This document shows, piece after piece, positions 32,913-44,010 of a stretch of DNA of 64,000 nucleotides. A program made the translations under genes and the position numbers. How positions within the stretch are numbered: position 1 is the first letter of the stretch; every line of letters starts with the position of its first letter. The notes beneath the pieces are model-generated. The model searched no databases, was not told where the DNA came from, and worked only from the letters and a program-made list of their open reading frames with translations. This stretch comes from VSJD01 sp041653875 (lineage in GTDB: Bacteria; Verrucomicrobiota; Kiritimatiellia; JAAZAB01), in NCBI GenBank assembly GCA_041653875.1, contig JBAZEM010000004.1, positions 1 to 64,000 of the forward strand. The letters run 5' to 3'.

Positions 32913-34679
32913 TTAGAACAATCCTCGCACCCGCCCGGTCTTCACATCCACATCGATGTTACGGAAGGCCGGATTCGAAGCCGTGCCGGGCATGAGCTTG
33001 ATGTCGCCGGCCACCGGCACAACGAAGCCCGCGCCCCGATAAATCAGAATATCGCGGATCGGCAGTTCCCAGCCGAGCGGGCGGCCCTTGATCGCCGGAT
33101 CGTGCGACAGGCTGAGATGGGTTTTCACCATGCAGGTGCCCAGTTTGGCGATTTCGGGATCGGCCTCGAACGCCCGGGCCTTCTGCAGGGCGACGTCGGT
33201 ATAGGTGACGCCCTTCGCGCCATAGACTTCCCGGGCGATCAGATCGATGCGCTGGCGCAGAGGCAGAGTCAGATCGTACAGGAACTGGAAGTTGTTTTTT
33301 TCATGGCAAGCCGCGATGACGGTTTCGGACAATTCGCGGGCGCCCTCGCCGCCTTTGAGCCAGTGCTGGGAATACGCCGCCAGAGCGCCGTGCTGTTCGG
33401 CGATTTTTTTGATCAGGGCCGCCTCGGCCGCGGTGTCGGTATAAAAACCGTTGATACACACCACCGGCCGCACACCGCTTCGGCGGACCGTTTCGATGTG
33501 GGCCGCCAGATTTTCGCACCCCTTTTCCAGCAGGCCCAGGTTTTCCTTGCGGTAGGCTTCGTCCAAGGGCATTCCCGGCTTGACCACCGGGCCGCCCCCG
33601 TGCATCTTGAGCGCGCGCACGGTGCAGACGATGACCACGGCATTGGGCTTGAGACCGGAAAACCTGCATTTCAGGTTCCAGAACTTTTCAAAGCCGATGT
33701 CGGCCGCGAACCCGCTTTCCGTTATGTGATATTCGCCCAGGCGCACACCGAGTTCATCGGCAATGATCGAACTCTGGCCGATGGCGATATTGGCGAACGG
33801 GCCCGCGTGCACGAAGACCGGCTGGCCTTCGATCGTCTGGAGCAGGTTCGGATTCATGGCGTCCACCATCCAGGCCGTCATGGCGCCATCCACCTCCAGA
33901 TCGCGGGTGGTAACCGGCCGGCCGTTGCGGCTGTAGGCCAGCACCATCCGCCCCATGCGCTCGCGCAGGTCCTTAAGATTTTTCGAAACCGCCAGGATCG
34001 CCATGATTTCGCTGGAGACCGTAATCTGGAAACCGGAATCCATTTCGAGGCCATCCATTTTGCCGCCCTTGCCGATGGTGATATTACGCAGGGCTTGCGC
34101 GCAAAAATCGATCGCCCAGCGGGTTTCGACCCGCCGCGGATCGATGTCCAAGCGCTTGAGCCCCGCCTGCTCCAGGCGCGCGTCGTCGTAGTTGCGCTCA
34201 TGCTGCATCCGTGAAGTGAGCGCCACCATCGAGAGATTGTGGGCATTCGTGATGGAATCGATGTCGCCGGTCAGGCGGATCGAGAGCGGCGTTAACGGAA
34301 CGCACTGGGCCAGGCCGCCGCCGGCCGCCGAACCCTTCACATTGAAGGTGGGACCGCCGCTGGGCTGACGAATCGCGCCGACCACGCGTTTGCCAAGTTT
34401 GCCCAACCCTTCCACCAGCCCCATGGTCGTGGTCGTTTTGCCTTCGCCCAGCGGCGTCGGCGTAATGGCTGTGACGTCAACATATTTGCCCTTGGGCGCG
34501 TTTTTCAAGCGCGCGAGCACCTGCATAAAATCGACTTTGCCCAATTGACGGCCCATGGGAATGAGCTCCTTCGCTTTCAAGCCCATGTCCTCCGCCAATT
34601 GCGCGAACGGCTTCATATTGTCTTCCGCCGCTTCGGCGATCTGCCAGTCCTTGAGTTTCAAAGGATCCAATTTCGTCAT
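32913..34679 (-). CDS. fhs: Formate--tetrahydrofolate ligase
   Basis: ATP-dependent synthesis of 10-formyl-tetrahydrofolate from formate, cytoplasmic one-carbon metabolism. It has 588 residues, slightly longer than the usual 556-560. The P-loop lies in TPTPLGEGKTTTTMGL near residue 80. RQPSGGPTFNVKGSAAGGG and the C-terminal IMLMPG-equivalent DIKLMPGTASNPA are intact. The start at 34679 has AAAGGA upstream. In acetogens the enzyme serves the Wood-Ljungdahl pathway, but here no other pathway gene is adjacent, so a role in purine and formyl-Met supply is the safe reading. Confidence 0.95.
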   Translation of the reverse strand: MTKLDPLKLKDWQIAEAAEDNMKPFAQLAEDMGLKAKELIPMGRQLGKVDFMQVLARLKNAPKGKYVDVTAITPTPLGEGKTTTTMGLVEGLGKLGKRVVGAIRQPSGGPTFNVKGSAAGGGLAQCVPLTPLSIRLTGDIDSITNAHNLSMVALTSRMQHERNYDDARLEQAGLKRLDIDPRRVETRWAIDFCAQALRNITIGKGGKMDGLEMDSGFQITVSSEIMAILAVSKNLKDLRERMGRMVLAYSRNGRPVTTRDLEVDGAMTAWMVDAMNPNLLQTIEGQPVFVHAGPFANIAIGQSSIIADELGVRLGEYHITESGFAADIGFEKFWNLKCRFSGLKPNAVVIVCTVRALKMHGGGPVVKPGMPLDEAYRKENLGLLEKGCENLAAHIETVRRSGVRPVVCINGFYTDTAAEAALIKKIAEQHGALAAYSQHWLKGGEGARELSETVIAACHEKNNFQFLYDLTLPLRQRIDLIAREVYGAKGVTYTDVALQKARAFEADPEIAKLGTCMVKTHLSLSHDPAIKGRPLGWELPIRDILIYRGAGFVVPVAGDIKLMPGTASNPAFRNIDVDVKTGRVRGLF

Positions 34680-35049
34680 TGACCCAATCCTTTCGATCGA
34701 TTTCGCGCATTAAAATCCCCAAAAATTCGCGTTCGGAGAATTTAACATGTCCGGCGACGATAACAACAGAAAAATGCGGCGTCCGCGTAATGGGCAACCT
34801 CATGAGGTCGCGGGCTGAGGTGTAGCGGCCGTTCGATCGAACGGCAATCCGCGGCTCTATCCTGCCCGCAATGCTGCCCCGCCTGCAACGCTGTGCGTAG
34901 CACTGCGGGCAGGGCATAGCGATGCAGGCGGGCGAACCGCATCCACACCCCCCATTCACCGCCCATCACTTTTTTTACATTTCTATTTGACATTTGGCGT
35001 TTTCTAACAGATAAACGCCGGTTGTTTTTCCCAATTGAAAGCGAACACC
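34680..35049. other. 370-bp gap with nested repeat element
   Basis: No gene is present. It is dominated by the nested element 34787-34969, which is followed by a run of seven T. Confidence 0.75.
34787..34969. mobile_element. Family C element interrupted by a nested 72-bp insertion
   Basis: The outer element (GTAATGGGC ... GCCCATCAC, with the GGTGTAG / ACACCCCCC pair) matches the one at 28670-28798. Its right palindrome is split after GCGGCTCTAT by 72 bp (34861-34932), and then resumes with CGAACCGCATC. The insertion is itself composite: an outer CCTGCCCGCAATG...GATGCAGGCGGG word contains the reverse complement of the 36-bp word seen intact at 19639-19674. Confidence 0.78.
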
Positions 35050-35952
35050 ATGCAACGGATGGAAATTCAGGCGCCCGCAAAAATCAACCTGTTCCTGGAT
35101 GTTCTCGGGAAAAGGCCGGATGGCTATCATAACATCAAAAGCATCGTCCTGCCTGTTGCCATATATGACCGGATTGTGCTGGAGAGCCGTCCCGAGGGCG
35201 TCGAGACCATGACAGCCCGCGATATTCAGTTGCCGGGCATCCCTTGGCCCCTGGCCTTATGCCGTCCGGAGGACAATCTGACCACCCGCGCCGCCCGCTT
35301 GCTTAAAGAAGTTACCGGTTATCCCGGCGGCGTCCGGATCGTTCTCGAAAAGAACATTCCCGTTGGCGCCGGCCTGGGCGGCGGCAGTTCGGATGCCGCC
35401 GCTGTGTTAAAAGGCCTGAACACGCTCTGGGGAACCGGCCTTTCCCGGGATCGCTTAATCGCGCTGGGCGCCCGCATAGGCTGTGATATTCCCGCCCTCA
35501 TTCACGGCGGGAGCCTTTGCATGGAAGGCGTGGGCGAGCTTCTGACACCCATGCGCCGCAACACGCAAAATCCCTTGTGGCTGCTTCTGGTATATCCGGG
35601 ACTCGCCATTTCCACCACCGACATCTACGCGCGCTATAAGACCGGCTTGACATCCACGCCCCCGGCGGATAAATTCCTCCAGGTTGTTTCCGGATTGGAA
35701 CAGGGCGTGCCGGCACAAATAGCCGCCGGACTGCATAATGCGCTCCAGGCAACGGTATTCCGGAAATACCCGCTCCTGGAGCTGATTAAAAATAAACTTG
35801 CCGCCGCCGGCGCTCTCGGTGTACAGTTAACGGGTTCGGGCTCAACCCTGTACGCGCTGGTTAAAGACGCGGATCACGGACACATCCTGGAGGAGCGTCT
35901 GCGTAAATCCATCGGGTGCCCGGTCTGGACGTGCGTGGCGCAGGCGGTTTGA
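35050..35952 (+). CDS. ispE: 4-diphosphocytidyl-2-C-methyl-D-erythritol kinase
   Basis: The GHMP-family kinase of the MEP isoprenoid pathway, phosphorylating the 2-hydroxyl of CDP-ME. It has 300 residues, a typical length. APAKINLFLDVLGKRPDGYH at the N-terminus has the catalytic lysine, the ATP loop is PVGAGLGGGSSDAAAVL, and the third GHMP motif is LTGSGSTLYAL. The start may be ATG 35050 or ATG 35059; a TTG at 35035 is less likely. It is followed by tRNA-Gln and prs on the same strand. Confidence 0.93.
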   Translation: MQRMEIQAPAKINLFLDVLGKRPDGYHNIKSIVLPVAIYDRIVLESRPEGVETMTARDIQLPGIPWPLALCRPEDNLTTRAARLLKEVTGYPGGVRIVLEKNIPVGAGLGGGSSDAAAVLKGLNTLWGTGLSRDRLIALGARIGCDIPALIHGGSLCMEGVGELLTPMRRNTQNPLWLLLVYPGLAISTTDIYARYKTGLTSTPPADKFLQVVSGLEQGVPAQIAAGLHNALQATVFRKYPLLELIKNKLAAAGALGVQLTGSGSTLYALVKDADHGHILEERLRKSIGCPVWTCVAQAV

Positions 35953-36013
35953 CTTGCCGCCGCCATCGGAAGCCATCCGGCGGGCGAAACGGATTGTTGG
36001 TTTTAAGTCGGTC

Positions 36014-36084
36014 TGCCCGATGGTGTAACGGCAGCACACGGCCCTTTGGAGGCCAGAGTCCAGGTTCGAATCCTGGTCGGGCAA
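36014..36084 (+). tRNA. tRNA-Gln (anticodon TTG)
   Basis: A complete cloverleaf. The 7-bp acceptor stem TGCCCGA / TCGGGCA is perfect. The D arm is followed by anticodon loop CTTTGGA with anticodon TTG, and the T arm contains GGTTCGAATCC. Discriminator base A and no encoded CCA, so the 3' end is added enzymatically. It lies 18 bp before prs. Confidence 0.93.
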
Positions 36085-36102
36085 GGCCGCAGGAAGGAAA
36101 TC

Positions 36103-37035
36103 ATGCTTAAAATTTTTTCAGGCAGCGCCAATCCGGCCCTGGCCGAGGGCATCGCCCGCAATCTGGAAGTTTCGCTGGGCCATATCGCAATCAACCGGTT
36201 CCCCGACGGCGAGATCGCGGTAAAAATCGACGATAACATCCGCGGCAAGGATGTTTTCATCATCCAGCCCACCTGCTATCCGCCAAACGAGCACGTCATG
36301 GAACTCCTGATCGTGATCGACGCCATGCGGCGGGCCTCGGCGGCGCGCATCACGGCCGTCATGCCCTTTTACGGATACGCGCGCCAGGACCGCAAGGACC
36401 AGCCGCGCGTGCCGATCACCGCCAAGCTGGTGGCCAATCTGCTGGTGGCCGCCGGCACAAGCCGGTTGTTGGCCATGGATTTCCACGCCCAGCAAATCCA
36501 GGGATTCTTCGACATCCCCGTGGACCACCTTTACGCCACCCCGGTGATCGTCAAATACCTGCGCGAAAAAGCGCTGGTCGATCCGGTAGTGGTATCCCCC
36601 GATCCGGGCGGCATGAAGATGGCCTATCAATACTCGCGCCTCTTGAACTCCGGGCTGGCGATCGTCGCCAAACAGCGCATCAGTCCAACGGTGGTCGAAT
36701 CCTATAATCTGGTCGGCGATGTCAAGGGCAAAACCTGCATCCTGGTGGACGATCTGATTACAACCGGCGGCACACTCTGCGCGGCCGCCAAACTCCTGAA
36801 AGCGGCGGGCGCCCGCGATATTATCGCGGCGGTCACCCACGCCGTCTTCGTCCCGGAGGCCTACGAACGCCTGAAACAATCGGCCATTCAAGAATTCGTT
36901 GTGACGGATAGCGTGCCGTTAAGAATGACGTCCAACACCTTGCCCGTGCGCGTACTGTCCGTGGCCGACTTGTTCGCGGAAGCTATCCGGCGCATTCACA
37001 ACAATCAGTCGGTGTCGTCCTTGTTCAAAATTTAG
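36103..37035 (+). CDS. prs: Ribose-phosphate pyrophosphokinase
   Basis: Makes PRPP from ribose-5-phosphate and ATP for purines, pyrimidines, His and Trp. It has 310 residues. KIFSGSANPALAEGIA opens the protein; RQDRKDQPRVPITAKLVANL forms the flexible ATP-binding loop; the PRPP-binding motif is ILVDDLITTGGT. The start at 36103 has AGGAAGGAAA. The order ispE-prs-rplY-pth is a widespread bacterial arrangement, with pth following the L25 gene. Confidence 0.96.
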   Translation: MLKIFSGSANPALAEGIARNLEVSLGHIAINRFPDGEIAVKIDDNIRGKDVFIIQPTCYPPNEHVMELLIVIDAMRRASAARITAVMPFYGYARQDRKDQPRVPITAKLVANLLVAAGTSRLLAMDFHAQQIQGFFDIPVDHLYATPVIVKYLREKALVDPVVVSPDPGGMKMAYQYSRLLNSGLAIVAKQRISPTVVESYNLVGDVKGKTCILVDDLITTGGTLCAAAKLLKAAGARDIIAAVTHAVFVPEAYERLKQSAIQEFVVTDSVPLRMTSNTLPVRVLSVADLFAEAIRRIHNNQSVSSLFKI

Positions 37036-37054
37036 TCTATAGGGAGAGATATTC

Positions 37055-37816
37055 ATGGCCCAGGAAACAGATACCATCAAACTGGCGGCGAGCAAACGCG
37101 ATGTTTGCGGCTCGCATCGCGTGAACCGCCTGCGCAAAACCGGCGTACTGCCCGGCATCGTTTACGATACCAAGGGCCAATCCCAACCTATTCAGATCAA
37201 ACGGCACGAGTTCGAGTTGTTGCTCCGCAAACGGGCGGACGAAAACCTGATCATGGACCTTGTTCTGGATGACGCCGCTCCCCGCAAAGTCCTGTTGAAG
37301 GACGTCCAGCGCGATCATATTCACGACCACCTGACGCACGTTGACTTCCTCGAAATCTCGCTTACCCGCAAACTGCGCGTGCCGGTCGCCATCCGCTTGA
37401 CGGGCGAGCCCTTCGGCGTCACCCAGGAAGGCGGCATCCTGGAACACCTCGCGCGTACGGTGGACGTGGAATGCCTCCCCCTGGATATCGTCAAGGAATT
37501 CGCGCTGGACGTCAGTCAGCTGAAAATCGGCGACAGCCTTTTTGTGCGCGACCTGAAAATAGACCGGGAAAAACTGACGGTGCTCACCGCCCCGGACATC
37601 GCCGTCGCCTCGGTCCTAATGCCGCATGTCGAAGAGGAAGTCAAGCCGGAGGAAGCGGCGGCGGAAGGCGCGGCCGAACCGGAGGTCATCGGCGCCAAGA
37701 AGGAAGGCGAAGCCGAGGGTGCGGCCAAGGAAGGCCCGGAAGCAAAAGGCAAGGAAACGGAGGCCAAGGCCGAGAAAGGCAAGGAAGCCAAGGGCAAAGG
37801 CAAGGAAAAGAAATAA
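37055..37816 (+). CDS. rplY: 50S ribosomal protein bL25 (CTC form)
   Basis: A 5S rRNA-binding ribosomal protein of the long CTC type. The L25 beta-barrel spans about residues 1-95 (KRDVCGSHRVNRLRKTGVLPG) and the TL5 C-terminal domain about residues 96-190. The last 60 residues are an Ala/Glu/Lys/Gly-rich tail (KGKEAKGKGKEKK), common in CTC proteins of this group and probably disordered. The start at 37055 has GGGAGAG. It is cotranscribed with prs and pth. Confidence 0.94.
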   Translation: MAQETDTIKLAASKRDVCGSHRVNRLRKTGVLPGIVYDTKGQSQPIQIKRHEFELLLRKRADENLIMDLVLDDAAPRKVLLKDVQRDHIHDHLTHVDFLEISLTRKLRVPVAIRLTGEPFGVTQEGGILEHLARTVDVECLPLDIVKEFALDVSQLKIGDSLFVRDLKIDREKLTVLTAPDIAVASVLMPHVEEEVKPEEAAAEGAAEPEVIGAKKEGEAEGAAKEGPEAKGKETEAKAEKGKEAKGKGKEKK

Positions 37817-37866
37817 TCCGTTCCGCGACGAGCCGCGCTCGGAGCCCACTCGGAGAACGACTAAGC

Positions 37867-38430
37867 GTGAAACTGATCGTAGGGCTGGGGAATCCCGGGA
37901 AAGAATACGAGCATACGCCGCATAATGTCGGCTTTGAAGTTGTGGATGCGCTGGCCGAACGATGTGACTGCGCGTTGCGGCGTAGTTTTCGTTTTCAGGC
38001 GCGCCTGGCCCGGACGATACTGGAAGGCGAAAAGACCATGCTGGTCAAGCCCGGCGCTTACATGAATCGCAGCGGAGCGGTGGTGGCGTCCTTAACGCGC
38101 AAGCTGGGCATCGGCCCGGAAGATCTGCTCGTCATTTTCGATGACGCCGATCTGCCGATGGGGCGCTTGCGGATTCGGGTGGGCGGAGGCGGCGGCGGAC
38201 ACAAGGGCTTGCTTTCAATTTTAGAGCATTTGGGTCACGAACGGTTCGCGCGACTCCGGCTGGGCATCGGCCGGCGGGAAGACAAGGATTTGGTTGCGCA
38301 CGTGCTGACGCCCTTTGCGCCCGATCAGCGGGACAGCGCGCGCGCGATGATCGTCACGGCCGCCGATGCTGCGCAATATTTGGTGAAGCACGGCGCGGAG
38401 GCCGCCATGAACAAGTTCAACACGCAATGA
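37867..38430 (+). CDS. pth: Peptidyl-tRNA hydrolase
   Basis: Recycles peptidyl-tRNA released from stalled ribosomes. It has 187 residues and begins with GTG: KLIVGLGNPGKEYEHTPHNVGF contains the catalytic histidine. MLVKPGAYMNRSG carries the conserved asparagine, FDDADLP the catalytic aspartate, and GGGGGGHKGL the tRNA-binding loop. The ribosome-binding site CGGAGA is rather distant (11 bases), suggesting modest translation. Confidence 0.95.
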   Translation: MKLIVGLGNPGKEYEHTPHNVGFEVVDALAERCDCALRRSFRFQARLARTILEGEKTMLVKPGAYMNRSGAVVASLTRKLGIGPEDLLVIFDDADLPMGRLRIRVGGGGGGHKGLLSILEHLGHERFARLRLGIGRREDKDLVAHVLTPFAPDQRDSARAMIVTAADAAQYLVKHGAEAAMNKFNTQ

Positions 38431-38443
38431 CAAGGAGAAACGC

Positions 38444-38776
38444 TTGAAAAAATACGAGGGCTTGATTGTTTTGTCGCAGCCGGTGGACGAGCAGACGCTG
38501 GAAGACAAGCTGGAAAAAATCCGCGCCGAGATCGTAAAACTGGGCGGCGCCGTGGAGCACACCACGCGCATGGGACGCCAAACTTTTGCGCGGCGGCTGA
38601 AGAAAAAGGACGCCGGGTTTTACGTGTTGCTGACCTTCACCCTCGATCCCGTGAAAATCGCGCCTCTGCGCGAGCGCTATAAACTTAACGAAGACGTGTT
38701 CCGGGTCCAAATCACCCTGGCGCCGCCGCCCGCGCGCGAAGGCGCCAAGGAGACGGGCAAGCCCGCCAAAACATAG
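38444..38776 (+). CDS. rpsF: 30S ribosomal protein bS6
   Basis: A primary-assembly partner of bS18 on the 16S rRNA platform. It has 110 residues, opening KKYEGLIVLSQPVDEQTLED, with RLKKKDAGFYVLLTFTLDP typical of S6. Its start is TTG at 38444 placed six bases after AAGGAG, the only codon with a good site. It heads the rpsF-ssb-rpsR-rplI group, which is interrupted here by a repeat between rpsF and ssb. Confidence 0.93.
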   Translation: MKKYEGLIVLSQPVDEQTLEDKLEKIRAEIVKLGGAVEHTTRMGRQTFARRLKKKDAGFYVLLTFTLDPVKIAPLRERYKLNEDVFRVQITLAPPPAREGAKETGKPAKT

Positions 38777-38790
38777 GACGCAGATTTTTA

Positions 38791-38906
38791 AATTAGGCCC
38801 CGCAAAGCGGGGCGGACTCTTGTAGCCGCGGCGGTAACGCCGTGGCCGCCGAAGAATCCACGCCGTCACCGGCGCGGCTACAAAAAAGCAATTTCCTATT
38901 AGATTA
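38791..38906. repeat. Family B hairpin plus family D element between rpsF and ssb
   Basis: GCCCCGC-AAA-GCGGGGC (38797-38813) without a T run is followed by TGTAGCCGCGGCGGTAACGC ... GGCGCGGCTACA (38821-38882) and the usual AGCAATTTCCTATTAGATT tail. It separates genes that are normally adjacent. Confidence 0.75.
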
Positions 38907-38942
38907 AATTACGCCGTCAACTGCACCAGGAGGAACGCGATC

Positions 38943-39404
38943 ATGTCCTATCTAAACCGGGTTTTTCTGATCGGCAATCTTACGCGGGACCCCGAAATCC
39001 GATACATCCCGTCCGGCAAGGCCGTGGCAGATTTGCGAATGGCCTTGAGCCGCAAATATCGGACGACCTCGGGCGAGACCAAGGAAGAAACGTGCTACGT
39101 CAGTGTCGTGGCCTGGGAAAGACAGGCGGAAACAGCCGGGGAATATTTGAAAAAAGGCTCCGCCATCCTGGTGGAAGGATCGCTCCGTTACGAACAATGG
39201 GAAAAAGACGGGGAAAAGAAAAACATGTTGCGGGTAAACGCCGATCGCATCCAGTTCCTCGACCGCTTGAAAAGGCCGCAGGAACCGGGCGAGGCGCCCG
39301 AGTCCGGCCAACGGCCCAATGCGCCGGCCGCGGCCAGCGAACCGGCCGCGCCTTCGGCGCCGCCCGCCGAAGAAAAAGGCGACGACGATAATTTGCCGTT
39401 TTAG
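38943..39404 (+). CDS. ssb: Single-stranded DNA-binding protein
   Basis: Protects ssDNA in replication and repair. It has 153 residues. The OB fold is in residues 1-105 (LNRVFLIGNLTRDPEIRYIP...), followed by a Pro/Ala/Glu-rich linker and the acidic partner-binding tip DDDNLPF. The start at 38943 follows CAGGAGGAA. It lies in the classic rpsF-ssb-rpsR order. Confidence 0.96.
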   Translation: MSYLNRVFLIGNLTRDPEIRYIPSGKAVADLRMALSRKYRTTSGETKEETCYVSVVAWERQAETAGEYLKKGSAILVEGSLRYEQWEKDGEKKNMLRVNADRIQFLDRLKRPQEPGEAPESGQRPNAPAAASEPAAPSAPPAEEKGDDDNLPF

Positions 39405-39458
39405 ATCGATCGAACGAGAGATAACGACGGAAACGATTTGGGACAAGGGGAGGTTAGC

Positions 39459-39722
39459 GTGAAGATGAAGAAGAAGAAGATCAAGAAGACCGATCGCAAA
39501 CGGGAACCCCGCGAAAGCTTTGGGTTTTTTTCGGAAGAAAAACGTTGCCGCTATCTGGAAGGCATTCGCCGCATTGACCACAAGGATGCCGAATTGCTTA
39601 AAAAATTCATGACCGAGCACGGCAAAATCATGCCCAGCCGCGTCACGGGCACAACTACCAAACAACAACGGCAATTGAAAAACGCGATCCGCCGGGCGCG
39701 GATCATGGGATTTGTTCGATAG
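39459..39722 (+). CDS. rpsR: 30S ribosomal protein bS18
   Basis: Binds bS6 on the small subunit. It has 87 residues; its core RIDHKDAELLKKFMTEHGKI and the C-terminal TTTKQQRQLKNAIRRARIMG are close to consensus. The Lys-rich N-terminus is typical. GTG at 39459 is chosen because GGGGAGG lies five bases upstream; ATG 39465 would remove two residues. Confidence 0.94.
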   Translation: MKMKKKKIKKTDRKREPRESFGFFSEEKRCRYLEGIRRIDHKDAELLKKFMTEHGKIMPSRVTGTTTKQQRQLKNAIRRARIMGFVR

Positions 39723-39738
39723 AAAGGCGGGGAAACAC

Positions 39739-40188
39739 ATGGCGATGGAATTGATTCTGATGACGGACGTGGAAGGACTGGGACTGGAAGGCCAGACGGT
39801 AAAGGTGACGGAGGGCTACGCCCGTAATTATCTCCTGCCCCGCAAAATGGCGACGGAGATCAGTCATGCCGCTTTGAAACGCCTGGAAAAAAGCCGCCTG
39901 GAGCGCGAGGCCCGCCAGCAGAAAGATCGCGCGGCGGCCCAGGCGCTGGCCCAAACTCTCGAACAGCTCTCCTGCACCATTCCGGTGAAGGTGGGCGAAA
40001 ACGACAAGCTCTTCGGGTCGGTCGGCGCCAATGACATCGCCGCCGCGCTCAAGGCGCAGAAAATCGATCTCGACCGCCGTAAAATCCACTTGGCGGATCC
40101 CATTCGCGAACTGGGCGTTTACACCGTCAAGATCAAATTGCATCCCGAGGTCGAGGCATCGCTGAAAGTCTGGATAGTTGGAGAATAA
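39739..40188 (+). CDS. rplI: 50S ribosomal protein bL9
   Basis: A large-subunit protein near the L1 stalk. It has 149 residues. The N-domain has GLGLEGQTVKVTEGYARNYL and LPRKMAT, then comes the long connecting helix (about residues 42-75) and the C-domain with KLFGSVGANDIAAAL. It has full length. The start at 39739 follows GGCGGGG. dnaB follows after four bases. Confidence 0.95.
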   Translation: MAMELILMTDVEGLGLEGQTVKVTEGYARNYLLPRKMATEISHAALKRLEKSRLEREARQQKDRAAAQALAQTLEQLSCTIPVKVGENDKLFGSVGANDIAAALKAQKIDLDRRKIHLADPIRELGVYTVKIKLHPEVEASLKVWIVGE

Positions 40189-40192
40189 CATC

Positions 40193-41634
<1,442 letters not shown>

Positions 41635-41638
<4 letters not shown>

Positions 41639-44010
41639 ACCGGCATAGGGTCTGCCGCCTGATCGCCATCGCCTGTCTGCTCCTGCCCATGGCGCTGCAC
41701 GCCGCCGTGATCCGCGAGGTCAAGGTGGTCTCGCGCAGTCTCGCGCTCCAGGACGAGGCTTTTGTGTTCGCCTACCTCGGCGTCCACACCAACGACGTGG
41801 TGGATCAGCGCCGCATCGCCCGCGACGTGAAAACCCTGCTGGGCACGGAGCGTTTTTCCTTCGTGGACTCCGAACTCACCCCCGTGCCGGACCAGCCGGA
41901 CGCTTTCGACCTGATCTACGTGGTCGAACCGCGGCCGCGGCTGGAACGGCCCATCGCCGTGAGCGGCGCGGAAGCCATCGGCGAAAAAAAGGTCCGCCAA
42001 TGGCTGGAACTGGAAGTCGGCGATTTCGTGGATGACGCCGTCATGAGCCTGAAGTCGCGCAAGGCGCTCGACGAGTATCGTCAGCGCTATTATCACGACG
42101 CCACCCTGACGTGGGCCATCGACGCGAATAAATCCAATGGATTCGCCAATGTCACCGTAACCGTCAAGGAGGGCGAACGGGCCAGCCTGCGGAAGGTGCA
42201 TTTCACCGGCAACACCTATGTGCCCCCCGGCCCTTGGCAACGCCTGGCTTCAGGGCTGAAACACCAGCAGGCGGTCTCGGAGCAGTCGGTGCCGCCCGAA
42301 GTTTTGGAAGAGGCGCTCAAGCCGCGGCTCTGGAACATTTTTTCCTTTTTCACCAAACGCGGCGCCTATAATCCGGACGACCTTGACGCCGACCGCAACC
42401 TGTTGCGCGCCATTTACCAGAACCGGGGCTACTTGGACGCCCGCATCGGCGCGCCGCAAGTGCGCGCCTATGACCGTGGCAAGCTGGAAGCCACCTACCC
42501 CATCGAGGAAGGCAACCAGTACCGGATCGGAACGGTCAGTCTGCGCGGCATCACGCTTTTCCCCGAATCCAACCTGTGGTCCCTGGTCAAGCTCAAGACC
42601 GGCGACATTGCCTCCATGGGCCGGATCCGGAAAACGGCGGATGACCTGCGCGATTATTACCAGTGCCGCGGTTACATGCGCGCCGGGGTCAAGCCGCTCC
42701 TCAAGCCCCAACTCACCGGGACCAGCGTGGACATCCAGTTCGACGTCACGGAAAGCAGTCTGGTTAATATTCGTTACATCGATATTCGCGGCAACACCCG
42801 CACCCAGGATAAAGTCATCCGACGCGAGTTGCTGGTCTATCCGGGCGAGGTGTATAACCAGGTCGGCATCCGGCGCAGCGAGGCTGTTTTGCGCAATCTG
42901 GGCTTTTTCGAGACCGTCAGCGGCTATCCCCGCGAAACGCTGGAACCCGACCGGGACGACCTCGTGTTCGAGGTGGAGGAGAAGCGCACGGGCCAGTTTA
43001 TGGTCGGCGCAGGCTATTCCAGCGTCGATGACCTGATGGGATTCGTCGAACTGTCGCAGGGCAACTTCGACCTTTTCAACTGGCCCTACTTCACGGGCGG
43101 CGGCCAGAAACTGCGCCTGCGCGCCCAGGCCGGCACCCAGACCCAGGATTACGAGATTTCGTTTGTGGAGCCTTGGTTCCTCGACCGCAAACTATCGCTG
43201 GGCGTCGATTTCTACGACCGAAACTGGAATAACCTGAGCGATTATTATAACGAACAACGCATCGGCTCGGCCGTGACGCTGGGCAAACCGCTGAAGGGGT
43301 TCTTCCAGCGGGTCAACCTGACCTATCGTATCGAACAGATCAATATGTACGACGTGGCCACGAACGCCGTGCCGATCATTCAGAACGACGCCGGCGTGTG
43401 GAACGACAGTTCCATGAAACTGACGTTCGTCCACGACACCCGCGACAACGTATTTATCCCAACGCGCGGCACAAAGGTCAACCTGTCCGGGAATTTATCC
43501 GGCGGCCCGCTGGGCTTCGACGTGGATGTGTACGGCTTCGAAGGCGAAGGCATTGCCTACCTCCCCGTCGTGTTCGACCATGTCTTGAGTCTGCGCGGCT
43601 GGTCGCAGACGGTGCAGGAATACGGGAACAACCAGGACGTGCATGTTTTCGACCGGATTTTCCTGGGCGGCCCGCGGAACCTGCGCGGATTCAAATATCT
43701 CTATGTCTCCCCCTACGACCAGGGCCAGCCCATCGGCGGCAAATCGGCGGCGCTGGGCCAGGTCGAATACACGATTCCCCTGTATAAGAACATCCTGCGG
43801 TTCGCCACGTTTTACGATATCGGCAATGTTTGGCTTGATGCCTTCGACTTCAATCTGTTAGAGTACTGCTCAGACATCGGCGTGGGGCTAAGGCTGGATA
43901 TTCCCGGTTTCCCAATTCGCATCGATTACGCCTGGCCGTTGCAAATCAGCGGCGAAGATATCCAACGCACCTCCGCCCGGTTCAATTTCTCGATGGGGTA
44001 TGGATTTTAA
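41635..44010 (+). CDS. bamA: Outer membrane protein assembly factor BamA
   Basis: The central component of the beta-barrel assembly machine in the outer membrane. It has 791 residues. The signal peptide covers about residues 1-23 (CRLIAIACLLLPMALHA). Periplasmic POTRA repeats run to about residue 455, e.g. RYIDIRGNTRTQDKVIRREL. The 16-stranded barrel follows, with the lid-loop motif RIFLGGPRNLRGFKYL (VRGF-like) and the terminal aromatic FSMGYGF. ATG 41635 overlaps the dnaB stop and follows GGAAGGAG. skp and lpxD come next, the usual envelope cluster, although separated by repeats. Confidence 0.95.
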
